A stretch of 64,000 bases of DNA from Deinococcales bacterium (GTDB lineage Bacteria; Deinococcota; Deinococci; Deinococcales; JAAFIG01): positions 142,781-206,780 of the forward strand of contig JAAFIG010000002.1 in assembly GCA_013298595.1 (NCBI GenBank). Direction: 5' to 3'. Positions 16,071 to 24,363 of this stretch are shown one piece after another. Position 1 is the first letter of the stretch. Each line of letters opens with the position of its first letter. The notes below the pieces were generated by a model. That model did no database searches. It was not told the origin of the DNA and was given only the letters and a program-made list of their open reading frames with translations. Made by a program: the position numbers and the translations under genes.

Positions 16071-17156
16071 GTGCATGGAGCTAAGATTCGGGTAGTCGGA
16101 CTGGGTGGCGCTGGTAACAACGCTGTCAACCGCATGATTGAAAACGGTTTAGATGGTGTGGAGTTTATTGCGGGTAACACCGATGCCCAAGTACTTTCCA
16201 AAAGCCATGCCGAGTATCGTATTCAAATGGGTGATCGTATCACCCGTGGTTTAGGGGCAGGCGCAGACCCTGATGTTGGCGAAAAAGCCGCCGAAGAAGA
16301 CCGCGAAACCATCAAAGAGCATTTGGCAGATACAGATTTAGTTTTTATTACAGCTGGAATGGGTGGTGGCACAGGTACGGGTAGCGCACCTGTGGTAGCA
16401 GAAATTGCTCGAGAAATGGGTATTTTAACCATTGCTATTGTTACCCGACCATTTCGTTTTGAAGGTCCAAAGCGTTTACGGGTTGCTGAAGAAGGTATTA
16501 AAAAGCTTTCCGAGCGCGTTGACGGCATGATTATTGTTAATAACGAAAAATTGATTCAAGCCAACGATAAAAAAGTTTCTTTAAAAGATGCTTTCTTGAT
16601 GGCTGACCGAGTACTTTATTATGGTATCAAAGGTATTTCTGATGTCATTAACTCGAGCGGCATGATTAACGTGGATTTTGCCGATGTGAAAAATCAGCTC
16701 AAAGATGCAGGTAGTATCCTCATGGGTATCGGTGCGGGACGTGGTGATAAGTTAATCGAAGAAGCTGTTGCCAGTGCGATTCATTCGCCATTGCTCGAGC
16801 GTAGTATCGAAGGTGCAAAAAAGATTTTAATTAACATCACAGGGCATGAAGACAAAGTGACGTTGTCCGACACTTACGAAATTGTGAACCGAATCACCGA
16901 AGCCACAGGCTTTGACCAGAACACAGTTGAAGTCTTATTTGGTGTTGCTTACGACGAAAGCGCAGGCGATGAAATCCGAGTGACTGTGGTTGCCAGTGGC
17001 TTTAACGAAACACCTGGTTTAGGTAATTTTATTCGTGGTTCGCAACAATCGCCATTAACCCCACCATTTCAAAATATCCCAAATCCCAATAATTCCCCAG
17101 ATATTTACGAAATCCCAACTTTTTTGCGTTGGCAAGATAAAGATAATAAACGTTAA
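16071..17156 (+). CDS. ftsZ: Cell division GTPase FtsZ
   Basis: A 361-residue tubulin homologue that forms the Z ring. N-terminal VVGLGGAGNNAVNRM, the tubulin signature GGGTGTGSAP (near residue 100), and the T7-loop region NVDFADVK are present. A short linker leads to the C-terminal peptide DIYEIPTFLRW that binds FtsA and other anchors. GTG at 16071 is chosen because GGGAGG lies 7 nt upstream and because the family starts just before the glycine loop. CTCGAG is relatively sparse here (3 sites). A strong terminator follows at 17163. Confidence 0.97.
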   Translation: MHGAKIRVVGLGGAGNNAVNRMIENGLDGVEFIAGNTDAQVLSKSHAEYRIQMGDRITRGLGAGADPDVGEKAAEEDRETIKEHLADTDLVFITAGMGGGTGTGSAPVVAEIAREMGILTIAIVTRPFRFEGPKRLRVAEEGIKKLSERVDGMIIVNNEKLIQANDKKVSLKDAFLMADRVLYYGIKGISDVINSSGMINVDFADVKNQLKDAGSILMGIGAGRGDKLIEEAVASAIHSPLLERSIEGAKKILINITGHEDKVTLSDTYEIVNRITEATGFDQNTVEVLFGVAYDESAGDEIRVTVVASGFNETPGLGNFIRGSQQSPLTPPFQNIPNPNNSPDIYEIPTFLRWQDKDNKR

Positions 17157-17162
17157 AAGACT

Positions 17163-17204
17163 AAACAAAAAAGACGAAAGCTTTGGCTTTCGTCTTTTTT
17201 GTTT
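17163..17204. terminator. Bidirectional terminator between ftsZ and mscL
   Basis: A 19-bp stem (AAACAAAAAAGACGAAAGC at 17163-17181 and its complement at 17186-17204) with a 4-base loop and T-rich downstream arm on both strands. It ends the dcw transcript and the convergent mscL transcript. Confidence 0.92.
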
Positions 17205-17210
17205 CAAGAA

Positions 17211-17579
17211 TTATCTTTTAAGTAAATCACGAATTTCGGTTAACAATGCCTGATCGGGTGTAGGACCGGCTGGAGCAGCTGGTGCTTCTGGCTTTTTCAT
17301 ACGAGCCATTGCTGCATTCATTGGAACCACAATAACGAAGTAAACAACTGCTGCAAGGATCACAAAAGCCACCACTGCGTTGATAAAATTACCAATCAAA
17401 ATGGGTCCGAGTTTGATGCTCGAGAAATCTGGTGAACCGCCTAAAGCACCAATCAATGGTGTGATGACATCTTTCACCATTGAATCTACGATCTTACCGA
17501 ATGCCCCACCGATGATAACACCAACTGCTAAATCTACAACGTTCCCACGTAACAAGAAATTCTTAAAGCCTTCAATCAT
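17211..17579 (-). CDS. mscL: Large-conductance mechanosensitive channel MscL
   Basis: A 122-residue channel protein that opens under membrane tension to release solutes during hypo-osmotic shock. The N-terminal amphipathic helix and first membrane helix read MIEGFKNFLLRGNVVDLAVG..., with conserved VIIGGAFGKIVDS; a second helix spans NAVVAFVILAAVVYFVIVV, and a charged C-terminal bundle (LLTEIRDLLKR) ends the protein. The start at 17579 has a strong AGGGGAGG ribosome-binding site; longer reading upstream is unrelated. It converges on ftsZ. Confidence 0.96.
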   Translation of the reverse strand: MIEGFKNFLLRGNVVDLAVGVIIGGAFGKIVDSMVKDVITPLIGALGGSPDFSSIKLGPILIGNFINAVVAFVILAAVVYFVIVVPMNAAMARMKKPEAPAAPAGPTPDQALLTEIRDLLKR

Positions 17580-17671
17580 ATGAGTACCTCCCCTTCTTTC
17601 TTTGAATTGCCCGTAAAGTCTAAGCCATTTGTGTTCCAAAAAGCAATTCAAAAGTGTGAAAGAACCAACAG

Positions 17672-19048
17672 TTACGCACGACGTTCTTTGACAGCGTGGG
17701 CGCTATAGCCAAATTGTGGCAAGCTACTCTGGGCATTCTCGAGAATGACTCGAGCTAATTCACCAAGGTTTTTGCCACCACTGCGGACATCCATTTTGAG
17801 TTTTTCACGTAAATTTGTCAGACTGATATCGTCAAGCATCAATTCTGTGCCGTAACGCAAAGTGCTTGGGCTAACAATCAGTAAATCTGCTTCGGCTGGC
17901 GTAATATTCTCGAGGAAACAACGCCCAGTCAGTAAACCAGCCACGGTAGTAACCGTACCAAAGGTTTTATTCTCGAGTGCTCGAACTTCGATATGTAAAC
18001 CCCGCACTGCCCGTAAAGGCTCGAGGGCAAGATCTAAAATTGGGGCGAACAATTTACCTGTTCCAAGAATCACTCGAGTGCCAGGTACGGCTTTTGGCAA
18101 CGGTGGCAATTCGCCGCTGAGAAAATCACGTACCATACCCACACCATTCTCGAGCATTGGGTAACCTTCGTAGGCTTCTTCTGGTGGTAGCGGTTCGCCA
18201 GCCAGAATATAAAATTCATCGGATGGAAAAATAAATCGCGTGCCACGTTCCTCGAGCAATTTTTTCTGCCACTTATGAGCGATACGCAGCACATCCTTGG
18301 CTTCTGGAGCAGTGTAAGGACGTAACTCGGGCAGATTGCGCCGATGGTCGGTTAAACCAAGTGGTACACAGGCAACCGATAAGACATTTGGTAAACTACT
18401 CAGGTATTCAAGCGATTCCTCGAGATACTGCCCATCGTTACGGCTTGGCAACAAAACAAGTTGCGTGTACAAATCAATTGGCTCAAGACGTTTTAAGGTG
18501 TCTTGAATTTTGGTACTTTCAGGGTCTTTGACTTTTAAGCGCCACCATTTCATCATATCTGCCCGCAAAGCCTGATCGGTACTGTGCACCGAGACATACA
18601 AAGGCGAGAGATTCTCCGAGATAATTCGGTCAAAATCGGCTTCGGATAAATTGGTTAGCGTTACAAACGAACCATACAAAAACGACAAACGATAATCATC
18701 ATCCATCACATATAAACTCTTACGAAATCCCTTAGGCATCTGGTGTACATAACAAAACTCGCATTTATTGGCACACAATTTAATACCATCAAACAGCACT
18801 TCACTAAACTCGAGACCAGGATCTTCCCAAGAGACACGAAATTCAAAAGTACTACTATCAACGCGTTGCATCTCGAGGGTCACATCACCCGCTTCGAGTT
18901 CACGCCGGTACGCCAGAATATCGGTAATGGCATTGCCATTGACGCGCAGCAAGGCATCACCGGCTTGTACACCCGCTTGGGCAGCCGCAGAATCAGGTTC
19001 AACCCTCGAGACAAAAGCAGGATGAACAGGGGAGAGCAAAGACATCAT
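17672..19048 (-). CDS. PDZ-DUF512 radical-SAM-like FeS protein
   Basis: A 458-residue protein of the DUF512 family. Residues 1-70 form a PDZ-like domain (SRVEPDSAAAQAGVQAGDALLRVNG). A cysteine cluster LCANKCEFCYV (C92, C96, C99) resembles a radical-SAM or NifB-type FeS site, and the DUF512 domain fills the C-terminal half. Its reaction is not established. The ATG at 19048 is supported by a leaderless promoter: TACACT at 19060-19055 ends 6 nt before it. Next gene upstream on the same strand is the MaoC-like protein, 48 nt away. Confidence 0.85.
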   Translation of the reverse strand: MMSLLSPVHPAFVSRVEPDSAAAQAGVQAGDALLRVNGNAITDILAYRRELEAGDVTLEMQRVDSSTFEFRVSWEDPGLEFSEVLFDGIKLCANKCEFCYVHQMPKGFRKSLYVMDDDYRLSFLYGSFVTLTNLSEADFDRIISENLSPLYVSVHSTDQALRADMMKWWRLKVKDPESTKIQDTLKRLEPIDLYTQLVLLPSRNDGQYLEESLEYLSSLPNVLSVACVPLGLTDHRRNLPELRPYTAPEAKDVLRIAHKWQKKLLEERGTRFIFPSDEFYILAGEPLPPEEAYEGYPMLENGVGMVRDFLSGELPPLPKAVPGTRVILGTGKLFAPILDLALEPLRAVRGLHIEVRALENKTFGTVTTVAGLLTGRCFLENITPAEADLLIVSPSTLRYGTELMLDDISLTNLREKLKMDVRSGGKNLGELARVILENAQSSLPQFGYSAHAVKERRA

Positions 19049-19054
19049 GCCTCG

Positions 19055-19060
19055 AGTGTA
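19055..19060 (-). promoter_or_regulatory. Leaderless -10 box of the DUF512 gene
   Basis: TACACT on the minus strand followed by CGAGGC and then the ATG at 19048. The last bases of the box and the spacer together make a CTCGAG. Confidence 0.65.
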
Positions 19061-19096
19061 GCGTACTCGGCGCTGAGAAACGAGGGACGACCCGCA

Positions 19097-19504
19097 TTAA
19101 GCGCCAACCAGTACTGTGGCACTGGAGGTAATACAAACATCTGTACTCGAGCGTAACTCACCTTCGAGTTTGACCAGAAAACCATTGAGTGTGGTTTTCC
19201 AAGTCACTTCGACCACATGCCATTCAATCAAATGCTCGAGATTCGCCAGCACAGGACGACGAAATTTCATGGTAAATTCTAAACCAAGCATCGAGCTTTC
19301 TCGAGAAAAATACGAAGCTGTTACCCCCATCGTCAACCCAGAAGTTTGAGTACCACTAGCAATGGTGTCTGAAAACCCCTGAGTTAAAGCTGCCTCGAGA
19401 CGATGATGCACAGGATTAAAATCCTGCACTAAACTCGAGAAAGCAGCAATTTCTGCTGAGGATAACAAGATTTTCTGACGAAAAACCTCTCCAACTTCTG
19501 GCAT
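19097..19504 (-). CDS. MaoC-like hot-dog dehydratase
   Basis: A 135-residue single hot-dog protein. The catalytic signature QDFNPVHH (residues 27-34, with D28 and H33) is that of R-specific enoyl-CoA hydratases and related MaoC proteins, followed by ASGTQTSGLTMG. It probably hydrates or dehydrates an acyl-thioester; the precise substrate is unknown. The ATG at 19504 is favoured over upstream options because a -10 TACACT ends 6 nt before it and because an upstream start would run into the divergent aldo/keto reductase. Confidence 0.8.
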   Translation of the reverse strand: MPEVGEVFRQKILLSSAEIAAFSSLVQDFNPVHHRLEAALTQGFSDTIASGTQTSGLTMGVTASYFSRESSMLGLEFTMKFRRPVLANLEHLIEWHVVEVTWKTTLNGFLVKLEGELRSSTDVCITSSATVLVGA

Positions 19505-19510
19505 GACTCG

Positions 19511-19520
19511 AGTGTAAACT
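19511..19520. promoter_or_regulatory. Overlapping divergent leaderless -10 boxes
   Basis: Minus-strand TACACT (19516-19511) serves the MaoC gene at 19504, and plus-strand TAAACT (19515-19520) serves the aldo/keto reductase at 19527. The two boxes share two bases and each ends 6 nt before its start codon. Only 22 bp separate the two start codons. Confidence 0.7.
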
Positions 19521-19526
19521 ATTCGT

Positions 19527-20501
19527 ATGGAACCACGCATTCTTGGGCGTTCAGGGATTGCCGTTGACGGTATGGGCTTAGGTTGCTGGGCAATCGGTGG
19601 ACCCTTCTGGGATCGTGGTGGCTACATGGGTTACGGCACTGTGGACAGCGCAGAAGCCAAACGGGCATTGCAATGTGCCCTCGAGCTTGGCATTCGTTTT
19701 TTTGATGTAGCAGGTGTTTACGGTTGTGGTCAAGCTGAAACACTGCTTGGAGAAGCAATTAAAGCCTACCCAGATGTGATTATTGCTGCAAAGTTCGGCT
19801 ACATTTTTAGCCAAGACCCACCTGCTGTCATAGGTAAAGATATTTCCCAAAAAGGTATTCAAACTGCGCTCGAGCAAAGCCTGAAACATTTACAACGCGA
19901 GTACATTGATATTTACCAACTGCACTTATTTGATTTACCACTCGAGCAAGCCCTTGAAGTCAGCGCAATTTTAGATGGATTCCAACAACAAGGACTGATT
20001 CGAGCTTACTCGTGGTGCAACGAACAAGCCACAACAATTGAACAATTTGCTCGAGCCAGCCATGCCAGTGTGATACCAATTTTACTCAATGTTTTAGAAG
20101 GTAACAAAGATTTACTAACCCTTTGCGAAACCCTCGAGTTAGGTATGATTATTCGCCGACCACTGGGTATGGGCTTACTGACAGGCAAAATCCAAGTGGG
20201 TCATGTGTTCGATTCTCAAGATATGCGAATCCGTTTCAAATGGAATCTCGAGCATGGTAAACAAGCTCAGCAACTCGAGCAATTGCAGAGCATTCAAGAA
20301 TTACTCACCCAAGGCGGCAGAACCCTGGCTCAGGGTGCACTGGCTTGGCTTTGGGCGATCAATCCCAACATTGTACCCATCCCAGGATTTAAGACCGTAA
20401 AACAAGTTGAAGAGAACGTTGCTGCAATGCAATTCGGGGCTTTACCAGCAGTTACATTGCTCGAGATTGAACAAATTCTGAAAGGAGCAAATGCCAAATA
20501 G
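19527..20501 (+). CDS. Aldo/keto reductase
   Basis: A 324-residue NADPH-dependent oxidoreductase of the (beta/alpha)8 family. The catalytic tetrad is visible as D60 and Y65 (FFDVAGVYG), K89 (AAKFGY) and H133 (QLHLFD). The late ANP-type coenzyme segment VPIPGFKTVKQVEENVAA is present. The substrate is unknown. The first codons follow a leaderless -10 (TAAACT at 19515). The next gene begins inside its last codons (ATG 20491), implying co-expression with the DNA glycosylase. Confidence 0.88.
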   Translation: MEPRILGRSGIAVDGMGLGCWAIGGPFWDRGGYMGYGTVDSAEAKRALQCALELGIRFFDVAGVYGCGQAETLLGEAIKAYPDVIIAAKFGYIFSQDPPAVIGKDISQKGIQTALEQSLKHLQREYIDIYQLHLFDLPLEQALEVSAILDGFQQQGLIRAYSWCNEQATTIEQFARASHASVIPILLNVLEGNKDLLTLCETLELGMIIRRPLGMGLLTGKIQVGHVFDSQDMRIRFKWNLEHGKQAQQLEQLQSIQELLTQGGRTLAQGALAWLWAINPNIVPIPGFKTVKQVEENVAAMQFGALPAVTLLEIEQILKGANAK

Positions 20502-20988
20502 TTTCCCAGTTGTTGCTCGAGCCGATGCCAGAATTTTGATTTTAGGCTCAATGCCAGGTGTGGCTTCACTAAAGGCACAAGAATACTACGCACATCCTCG
20601 TAATGCCTTCTGGAGCATACTCGAGGCACTGTACGGCATTCCTCGAGTTGCACCTTACGCGCAACGGCTCGAAGCGTTGCAAAACGCTGGTATTGCCCTT
20701 TGGGATGTGCTCGAGTCCTGTGAACGCCAAGGCAGTTTAGATAGCGCAATTATTCCTGAAAGTATTGTTGTCAATAAAATTCCAGAATTACTGATTAGCT
20801 TACCAAACCTCGAGATGATTGCTACAAATGGTGGTACAGCCAGCAAATTATTTAAAACCCATGTTTGGCAAACCATGCCACCCTCGAGTCTGCGCTGGCA
20901 GCAATTACCCAGTAGCAGCCCAGCCAATGCCAGAATTAGTCTCGAGCAAAAAATAGTGATTTGGCAAGAACAATTATTGCTTGATTGA
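20491..20988 (+). CDS. Hypoxanthine/uracil DNA glycosylase (UDG superfamily)
   Basis: A 165-residue protein with UDG-fold landmarks: LILGSMPG (residues 16-23, base-recognition loop), YYAHPRNAFW (32-41) and the C-terminal LPSSSPANA (near 150). This pattern is that of the DNA-deoxyinosine (hypoxanthine) glycosylase family, which removes deaminated adenine to start base-excision repair. The exact base preference is inferred. It overlaps the end of the aldo/keto reductase gene by 11 bases. Deinococci carry several UDG-type enzymes, so the presence of one here is not surprising. Confidence 0.8.
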   Translation: MPNSFPVVARADARILILGSMPGVASLKAQEYYAHPRNAFWSILEALYGIPRVAPYAQRLEALQNAGIALWDVLESCERQGSLDSAIIPESIVVNKIPELLISLPNLEMIATNGGTASKLFKTHVWQTMPPSSLRWQQLPSSSPANARISLEQKIVIWQEQLLLD

Positions 20989-21077
20989 AATTTGGATAGC
21001 TCGAAATGTGAAATCGAGATGGTACAGTACTCGAGAAATGGTTAAACGTATCATTCAATCCTGTACGTATCTCGTTT

Positions 21078-21629
21078 ATGGAAACTGACCTTTTGCGCCC
21101 ACGCACACCACTACCCAGTGCGCCACGTAATTTCTTTGAACTCGAGCGCTACTCGAGCATTAAACGCTTCTGGGATTTACTCGAGGGGTGTCACTCACAT
21201 GGTTTTGCTGTGGTCGTGCCATCCCGTACCGAACCCAGTTTGTGCCGCCGAGCAATTACAGGGATTACTCGAGCCAAAGCAGGTGGTTTAATCAATGATG
21301 CTGCGCTAAGTACAGCCTTGCTCGAGGATGAAGATATTGCCTTAGAAGCTTTTAACCTCAGTCCTGAAGCCAGAGAAGCAGTTCAGAAATTACTTGAAGG
21401 CTACCGAGCACCATTGGTGGAAATACTCAGTACCACCTACCAACTCGAGTTTGATATTCAACTGGCATTTACCGCCCGACGTGAAATGCTGATGCGAGCC
21501 AGTGCAGCTTTTGTGCCATTGCCATATCTCGAGCCGCCCTTTCCAGTTTCTTGGAAACTCGAGCCGATTCGCTGGCGCAGAGACGATTATAAAGTTCTGC
21601 TTGAGCGTGCAGCTTCTGGGCTGCTGTGA
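21078..21629 (+). CDS. Conserved-looking hypothetical protein
   Basis: A 183-residue soluble protein that I do not recognise. It is rich in CTCGAG-encoded LE/SS/TR pairs, has the codon use of its neighbours and a proline-rich start (RPRTPLPSAPRNFFELERY), and is largely helical by composition, with basic ends. No cysteine cluster, signal peptide or membrane segment is seen. It sits between the DNA glycosylase and the peroxidase on the same strand. Start support is weak (a TACGTAT stretch 8 nt upstream). Confidence 0.65.
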   Translation: METDLLRPRTPLPSAPRNFFELERYSSIKRFWDLLEGCHSHGFAVVVPSRTEPSLCRRAITGITRAKAGGLINDAALSTALLEDEDIALEAFNLSPEAREAVQKLLEGYRAPLVEILSTTYQLEFDIQLAFTARREMLMRASAAFVPLPYLEPPFPVSWKLEPIRWRRDDYKVLLERAASGLL

Positions 21630-21659
21630 TTTTTGACCAATACAGCAAAAAATACTGTG

Positions 21660-21665
21660 TAAAAT
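21660..21665 (+). promoter_or_regulatory. Leaderless -10 box of the di-haem peroxidase
   Basis: TAAAAT, 7 nt before the GTG at 21673. A TTGACC at 21633-21638 is too far (21 bp) to be an ideal -35. Confidence 0.6.
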
Positions 21666-21672
21666 ACCCATT

Positions 21673-22947
21673 GTGAAGTTTTCTCGAGTCTTCGGTTTTG
21701 TCCTGGCAGCATTTACTTTGCTGACTGTGTCTTTTTCTGCCAATTCGGGCTGGACAAGTAAAGAACTTGCAACGTTACAAAGCCTATGGTTGGACAGTCT
21801 ACCCGAAAAGCCCTCAGACCCAAGTAATGCCTATGCAGATAACCCAAAAGCTGCTGAACTAGGGCAAAAATTTTTCTTTGATACCCGTTTTTCTAAAGAT
21901 GGTACGGTTTCTTGTGCCACTTGTCATATGCCCCAAAATGGTTTTGTGGATAATTTACCTCAAGCCAAAGGCATTGGAACAACGACCCGTAAAACCATGA
22001 ACATTGTTGGTGCCGCTTATGGTAAATGGTTCTTCTGGGATGGACGTGCAGATGCCTTATGGAATCAAGCACTTGGACCACTCGAGAGTGCAGTAGAACA
22101 TGGTGGCACCCGTACTCAATACGCAAAGACTATCGCAAAGGTGTATCGCAGTAGTTATGAAAGTGTTTTTGGACAAATCCCCAATCAAGATTTTTGGAAT
22201 GACATTCCTGATAGAGCAGGACCTACTGGTAATGCTAATCAACAACGTGCTTGGCAAAATATGAATCCACAACAACAAGAAACAGTAAACCGAATATTTG
22301 CCAATCTGGGTAAAGCCATTGCTGCTTACGAAATGAACCTTAAACCAGGACGCTCGAGATTCGATCAGTACGTTGGTGAATTGGTCAATACATCAGCTGA
22401 TGGTTCAACTGCCGCAAGTAACTCGAGTCAAACACTATCAGAACAAGAAATAGCTGGTTTACGATTATTTATTGGTAAAGCCAATTGCATTGAATGCCAT
22501 AACACTCCACGTTTTACCGATGACAGCTTTTATAATGTTGGTGCGCCTGACTTAGCCAATATTGCTTTCGATAACGGACGACAAAATGTGTACAGAACAG
22601 CAATACTCGCTGAATTTGGTTGCCGTAGTACCTATTCGGATAATACAGATCGTTGTCCGTCGGTGCAAAACACAGCAGAAACCCCTGCTTTTCTAGGAGC
22701 GTTCAAAACACCAAGCCTACGCAATGTTGCAGAACACGGACCTTACACACATGCAGGGCAGTTGGCTTCACTCGAGGATGTGGTGATGCACTACAGCAAA
22801 GCCCCCTCTGCCAATGTTGGTGAAAATGTGATCAAACCCTTAAATTTAACACCAACCGAACAAAGCCAATTGGTGGCTTTTCTTGAGTCTTTAACAGCGC
22901 CAATTAACGCGCCTGCTTCGATGCTGATCTCGCCAATAATGCCGTAA
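21673..22947 (+). CDS. Di-haem cytochrome c peroxidase / MauG-like protein
   Basis: A 424-residue exported protein: signal peptide MKFSRVFGFVLAAFTLLTVSFSA, then two c-type haem motifs, CATCH (near residue 78) and CIECH (near 274). Flanking conserved text (KFFFDTRFSKDGTVSCATCH; AFKTPSLRNVAEHGPYTHAGQLASLEDVV) matches the bacterial CcpA/MauG family. It reduces hydrogen peroxide or carries out a MauG-like oxidation in the periplasm. The GTG start follows a leaderless -10. It abuts the convergent arginase gene with no gap. Confidence 0.92.
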   Translation: MKFSRVFGFVLAAFTLLTVSFSANSGWTSKELATLQSLWLDSLPEKPSDPSNAYADNPKAAELGQKFFFDTRFSKDGTVSCATCHMPQNGFVDNLPQAKGIGTTTRKTMNIVGAAYGKWFFWDGRADALWNQALGPLESAVEHGGTRTQYAKTIAKVYRSSYESVFGQIPNQDFWNDIPDRAGPTGNANQQRAWQNMNPQQQETVNRIFANLGKAIAAYEMNLKPGRSRFDQYVGELVNTSADGSTAASNSSQTLSEQEIAGLRLFIGKANCIECHNTPRFTDDSFYNVGAPDLANIAFDNGRQNVYRTAILAEFGCRSTYSDNTDRCPSVQNTAETPAFLGAFKTPSLRNVAEHGPYTHAGQLASLEDVVMHYSKAPSANVGENVIKPLNLTPTEQSQLVAFLESLTAPINAPASMLISPIMP

Positions 22948-23865
22948 CTATAAAATATGCTTACCTAATAAGCTGGCAGCCATTTTAACCATCACAGCGG
23001 CGGTCATATTTTCACGGTCTAGCACTGGATTGACTTCTACTAAATCTAAGCTACTGACTTTTTGAGTATCTGCCAGTAATTCCATTAACAAATGTGCCTC
23101 TCGGTAAGAAATACCACCAGGCACAGGTGTACCAACCCCAGGAGCAATACTTGGGTCGAGTGAATCGGCATCAAAAGAAACATGCCACTGCTCGAGGTGA
23201 GCTAAGTGTGCTCGAGTTTGTTCGACAATTGTTGCCATACCTAAACGGTCAATGTCTTTCATGGTGAACACTTTAATACCTTTTTGTTGTTCGGTTTGCA
23301 TGTACTGCCTAAGTAGTTCACCCTCTTTGCTATCCACGCTGCGAATACCAATCATGACAATATCTTCTGGGCGGACTTTTGCACCAATACCACCAATACC
23401 CACTAAGCGAGCATCGCCTAAACCAATTAAACTGGCTACAGGCATACCATGAATATTGCCACTTGGACTGATTTCAGGCACATTAAAATCGGTATGAGCA
23501 TCCACCCAAATTAAGCCTCGTCGTTGCCCACGAAAAGCACCAGCTACAGTTCCCATACTCATCGAATGATCGCCGCCAATGGCAATGGGAAAGACATCAG
23601 ACTCGAGTGCAGCCAGTATTTGGGCTGCGTTTTCACAAGCCGCTCGGATTTCCTCGAGATAATGCGGGTCGGTGCTGGAACGATCTATGGTTTCCACTAT
23701 TTTGACAGCCACATTACCAAGGTCTACAACATCGTGCCCAAGGTCACGTAGGGTCTCTGAGAGTTGTGCGTAGCGCAAAGCACTTGGTCCCATGTCCACA
23801 CCACGCCGCCCTGCTCCTAAATCCATTGGAATGCCAAGGATCCGAATCTTCTTTTGCTTTTGCAT
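22948..23865 (-). CDS. rocF: Arginase
   Basis: A 305-residue ureohydrolase. The Mn-binding segments GGDHSMSMG, WVDAHTDFN and SFDADSLDPSIAPGVGTPVPGG are all present, along with GIPMDLGAGRRGVDMGP near the N-terminus, which favours arginase over agmatinase. It hydrolyses L-arginine to L-ornithine and urea. In Deinococcus the peptidoglycan stem carries L-ornithine, so it could supply cell-wall synthesis as well as arginine breakdown. The ATG at 23865 follows GATACT with a 7-nt gap; an upstream start at 23922 would overlap the divergent gene. Confidence 0.9.
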   Translation of the reverse strand: MQKQKKIRILGIPMDLGAGRRGVDMGPSALRYAQLSETLRDLGHDVVDLGNVAVKIVETIDRSSTDPHYLEEIRAACENAAQILAALESDVFPIAIGGDHSMSMGTVAGAFRGQRRGLIWVDAHTDFNVPEISPSGNIHGMPVASLIGLGDARLVGIGGIGAKVRPEDIVMIGIRSVDSKEGELLRQYMQTEQQKGIKVFTMKDIDRLGMATIVEQTRAHLAHLEQWHVSFDADSLDPSIAPGVGTPVPGGISYREAHLLMELLADTQKVSSLDLVEVNPVLDRENMTAAVMVKMAASLLGKHIL

Positions 23866-23872
23866 GCCGCAA

Positions 23873-23916
23873 AGTATCATGCTGCTCAGAACCGCAGATA
23901 AGCAAAATGTTAGACT
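23873..23916. promoter_or_regulatory. Divergent leaderless promoters (arginase / thioesterase)
   Basis: Minus-strand GATACT (23878-23873) ends 7 nt before the arginase ATG at 23865. Plus-strand TAGACT (23911-23916) ends 7 nt before the thioesterase ATG at 23924. The start codons are 58 bp apart. Confidence 0.6.
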
Positions 23917-23923
23917 ACCCATA

Positions 23924-24361
23924 ATGTTGCTCGAGAAAGAACAAATTCGTACCGAAGCTGCTCGTCATCACCGTGAAGTGTTCGCTGTGCAAGCCGATGA
24001 TATTGACGAACTTGACCATGTCAATAACAGCGTCTTTTTGCGTTACGCAGATCGGGCAGCCATTGCCCATGCAGCTAGAGTGGGTTTAGATTTTGCCACT
24101 ATGCGCGGACTTGGTGTTGTGCCAGTGGTGCATGGTCATACCATTAAGTACAATAAATCGGCGTTGCTTGGGCAAACACTCGAGGATTACACTTGGATTG
24201 AAAGCTGCCAAGGTATTCGTTCGGTGCGGCGGCATGAAATTCGTTGTTTAGAAGAGAACACTTTGTTAGTAGAAATCAAAACCGATTGGGTTTGGGTTGA
24301 CCCGATCACCCAACGACCAAAACGAGTGGCTCCTGAAATTTTAGTTGCCTTTGGGTTGTAG
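23924..24361 (+). CDS. Acyl-CoA thioesterase, 4HBT hot-dog fold
   Basis: A 145-residue protein with the 4-hydroxybenzoyl-CoA-thioesterase signature: VQADDIDELDHVNNSVFLRYAD near residues 20-42, where the Asp and HVNN segment form the active site. It hydrolyses acyl-CoA or acyl-ACP thioesters; the substrate is not known. The ATG at 23924 is supported by TAGACT 7 nt upstream; a longer reading from 23792 would run antisense into arginase. The alr start lies 2 nt after its stop, so the two are probably co-transcribed. Confidence 0.85.
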   Translation: MLLEKEQIRTEAARHHREVFAVQADDIDELDHVNNSVFLRYADRAAIAHAARVGLDFATMRGLGVVPVVHGHTIKYNKSALLGQTLEDYTWIESCQGIRSVRRHEIRCLEENTLLVEIKTDWVWVDPITQRPKRVAPEILVAFGL

Positions 24362-24363
24362 TC

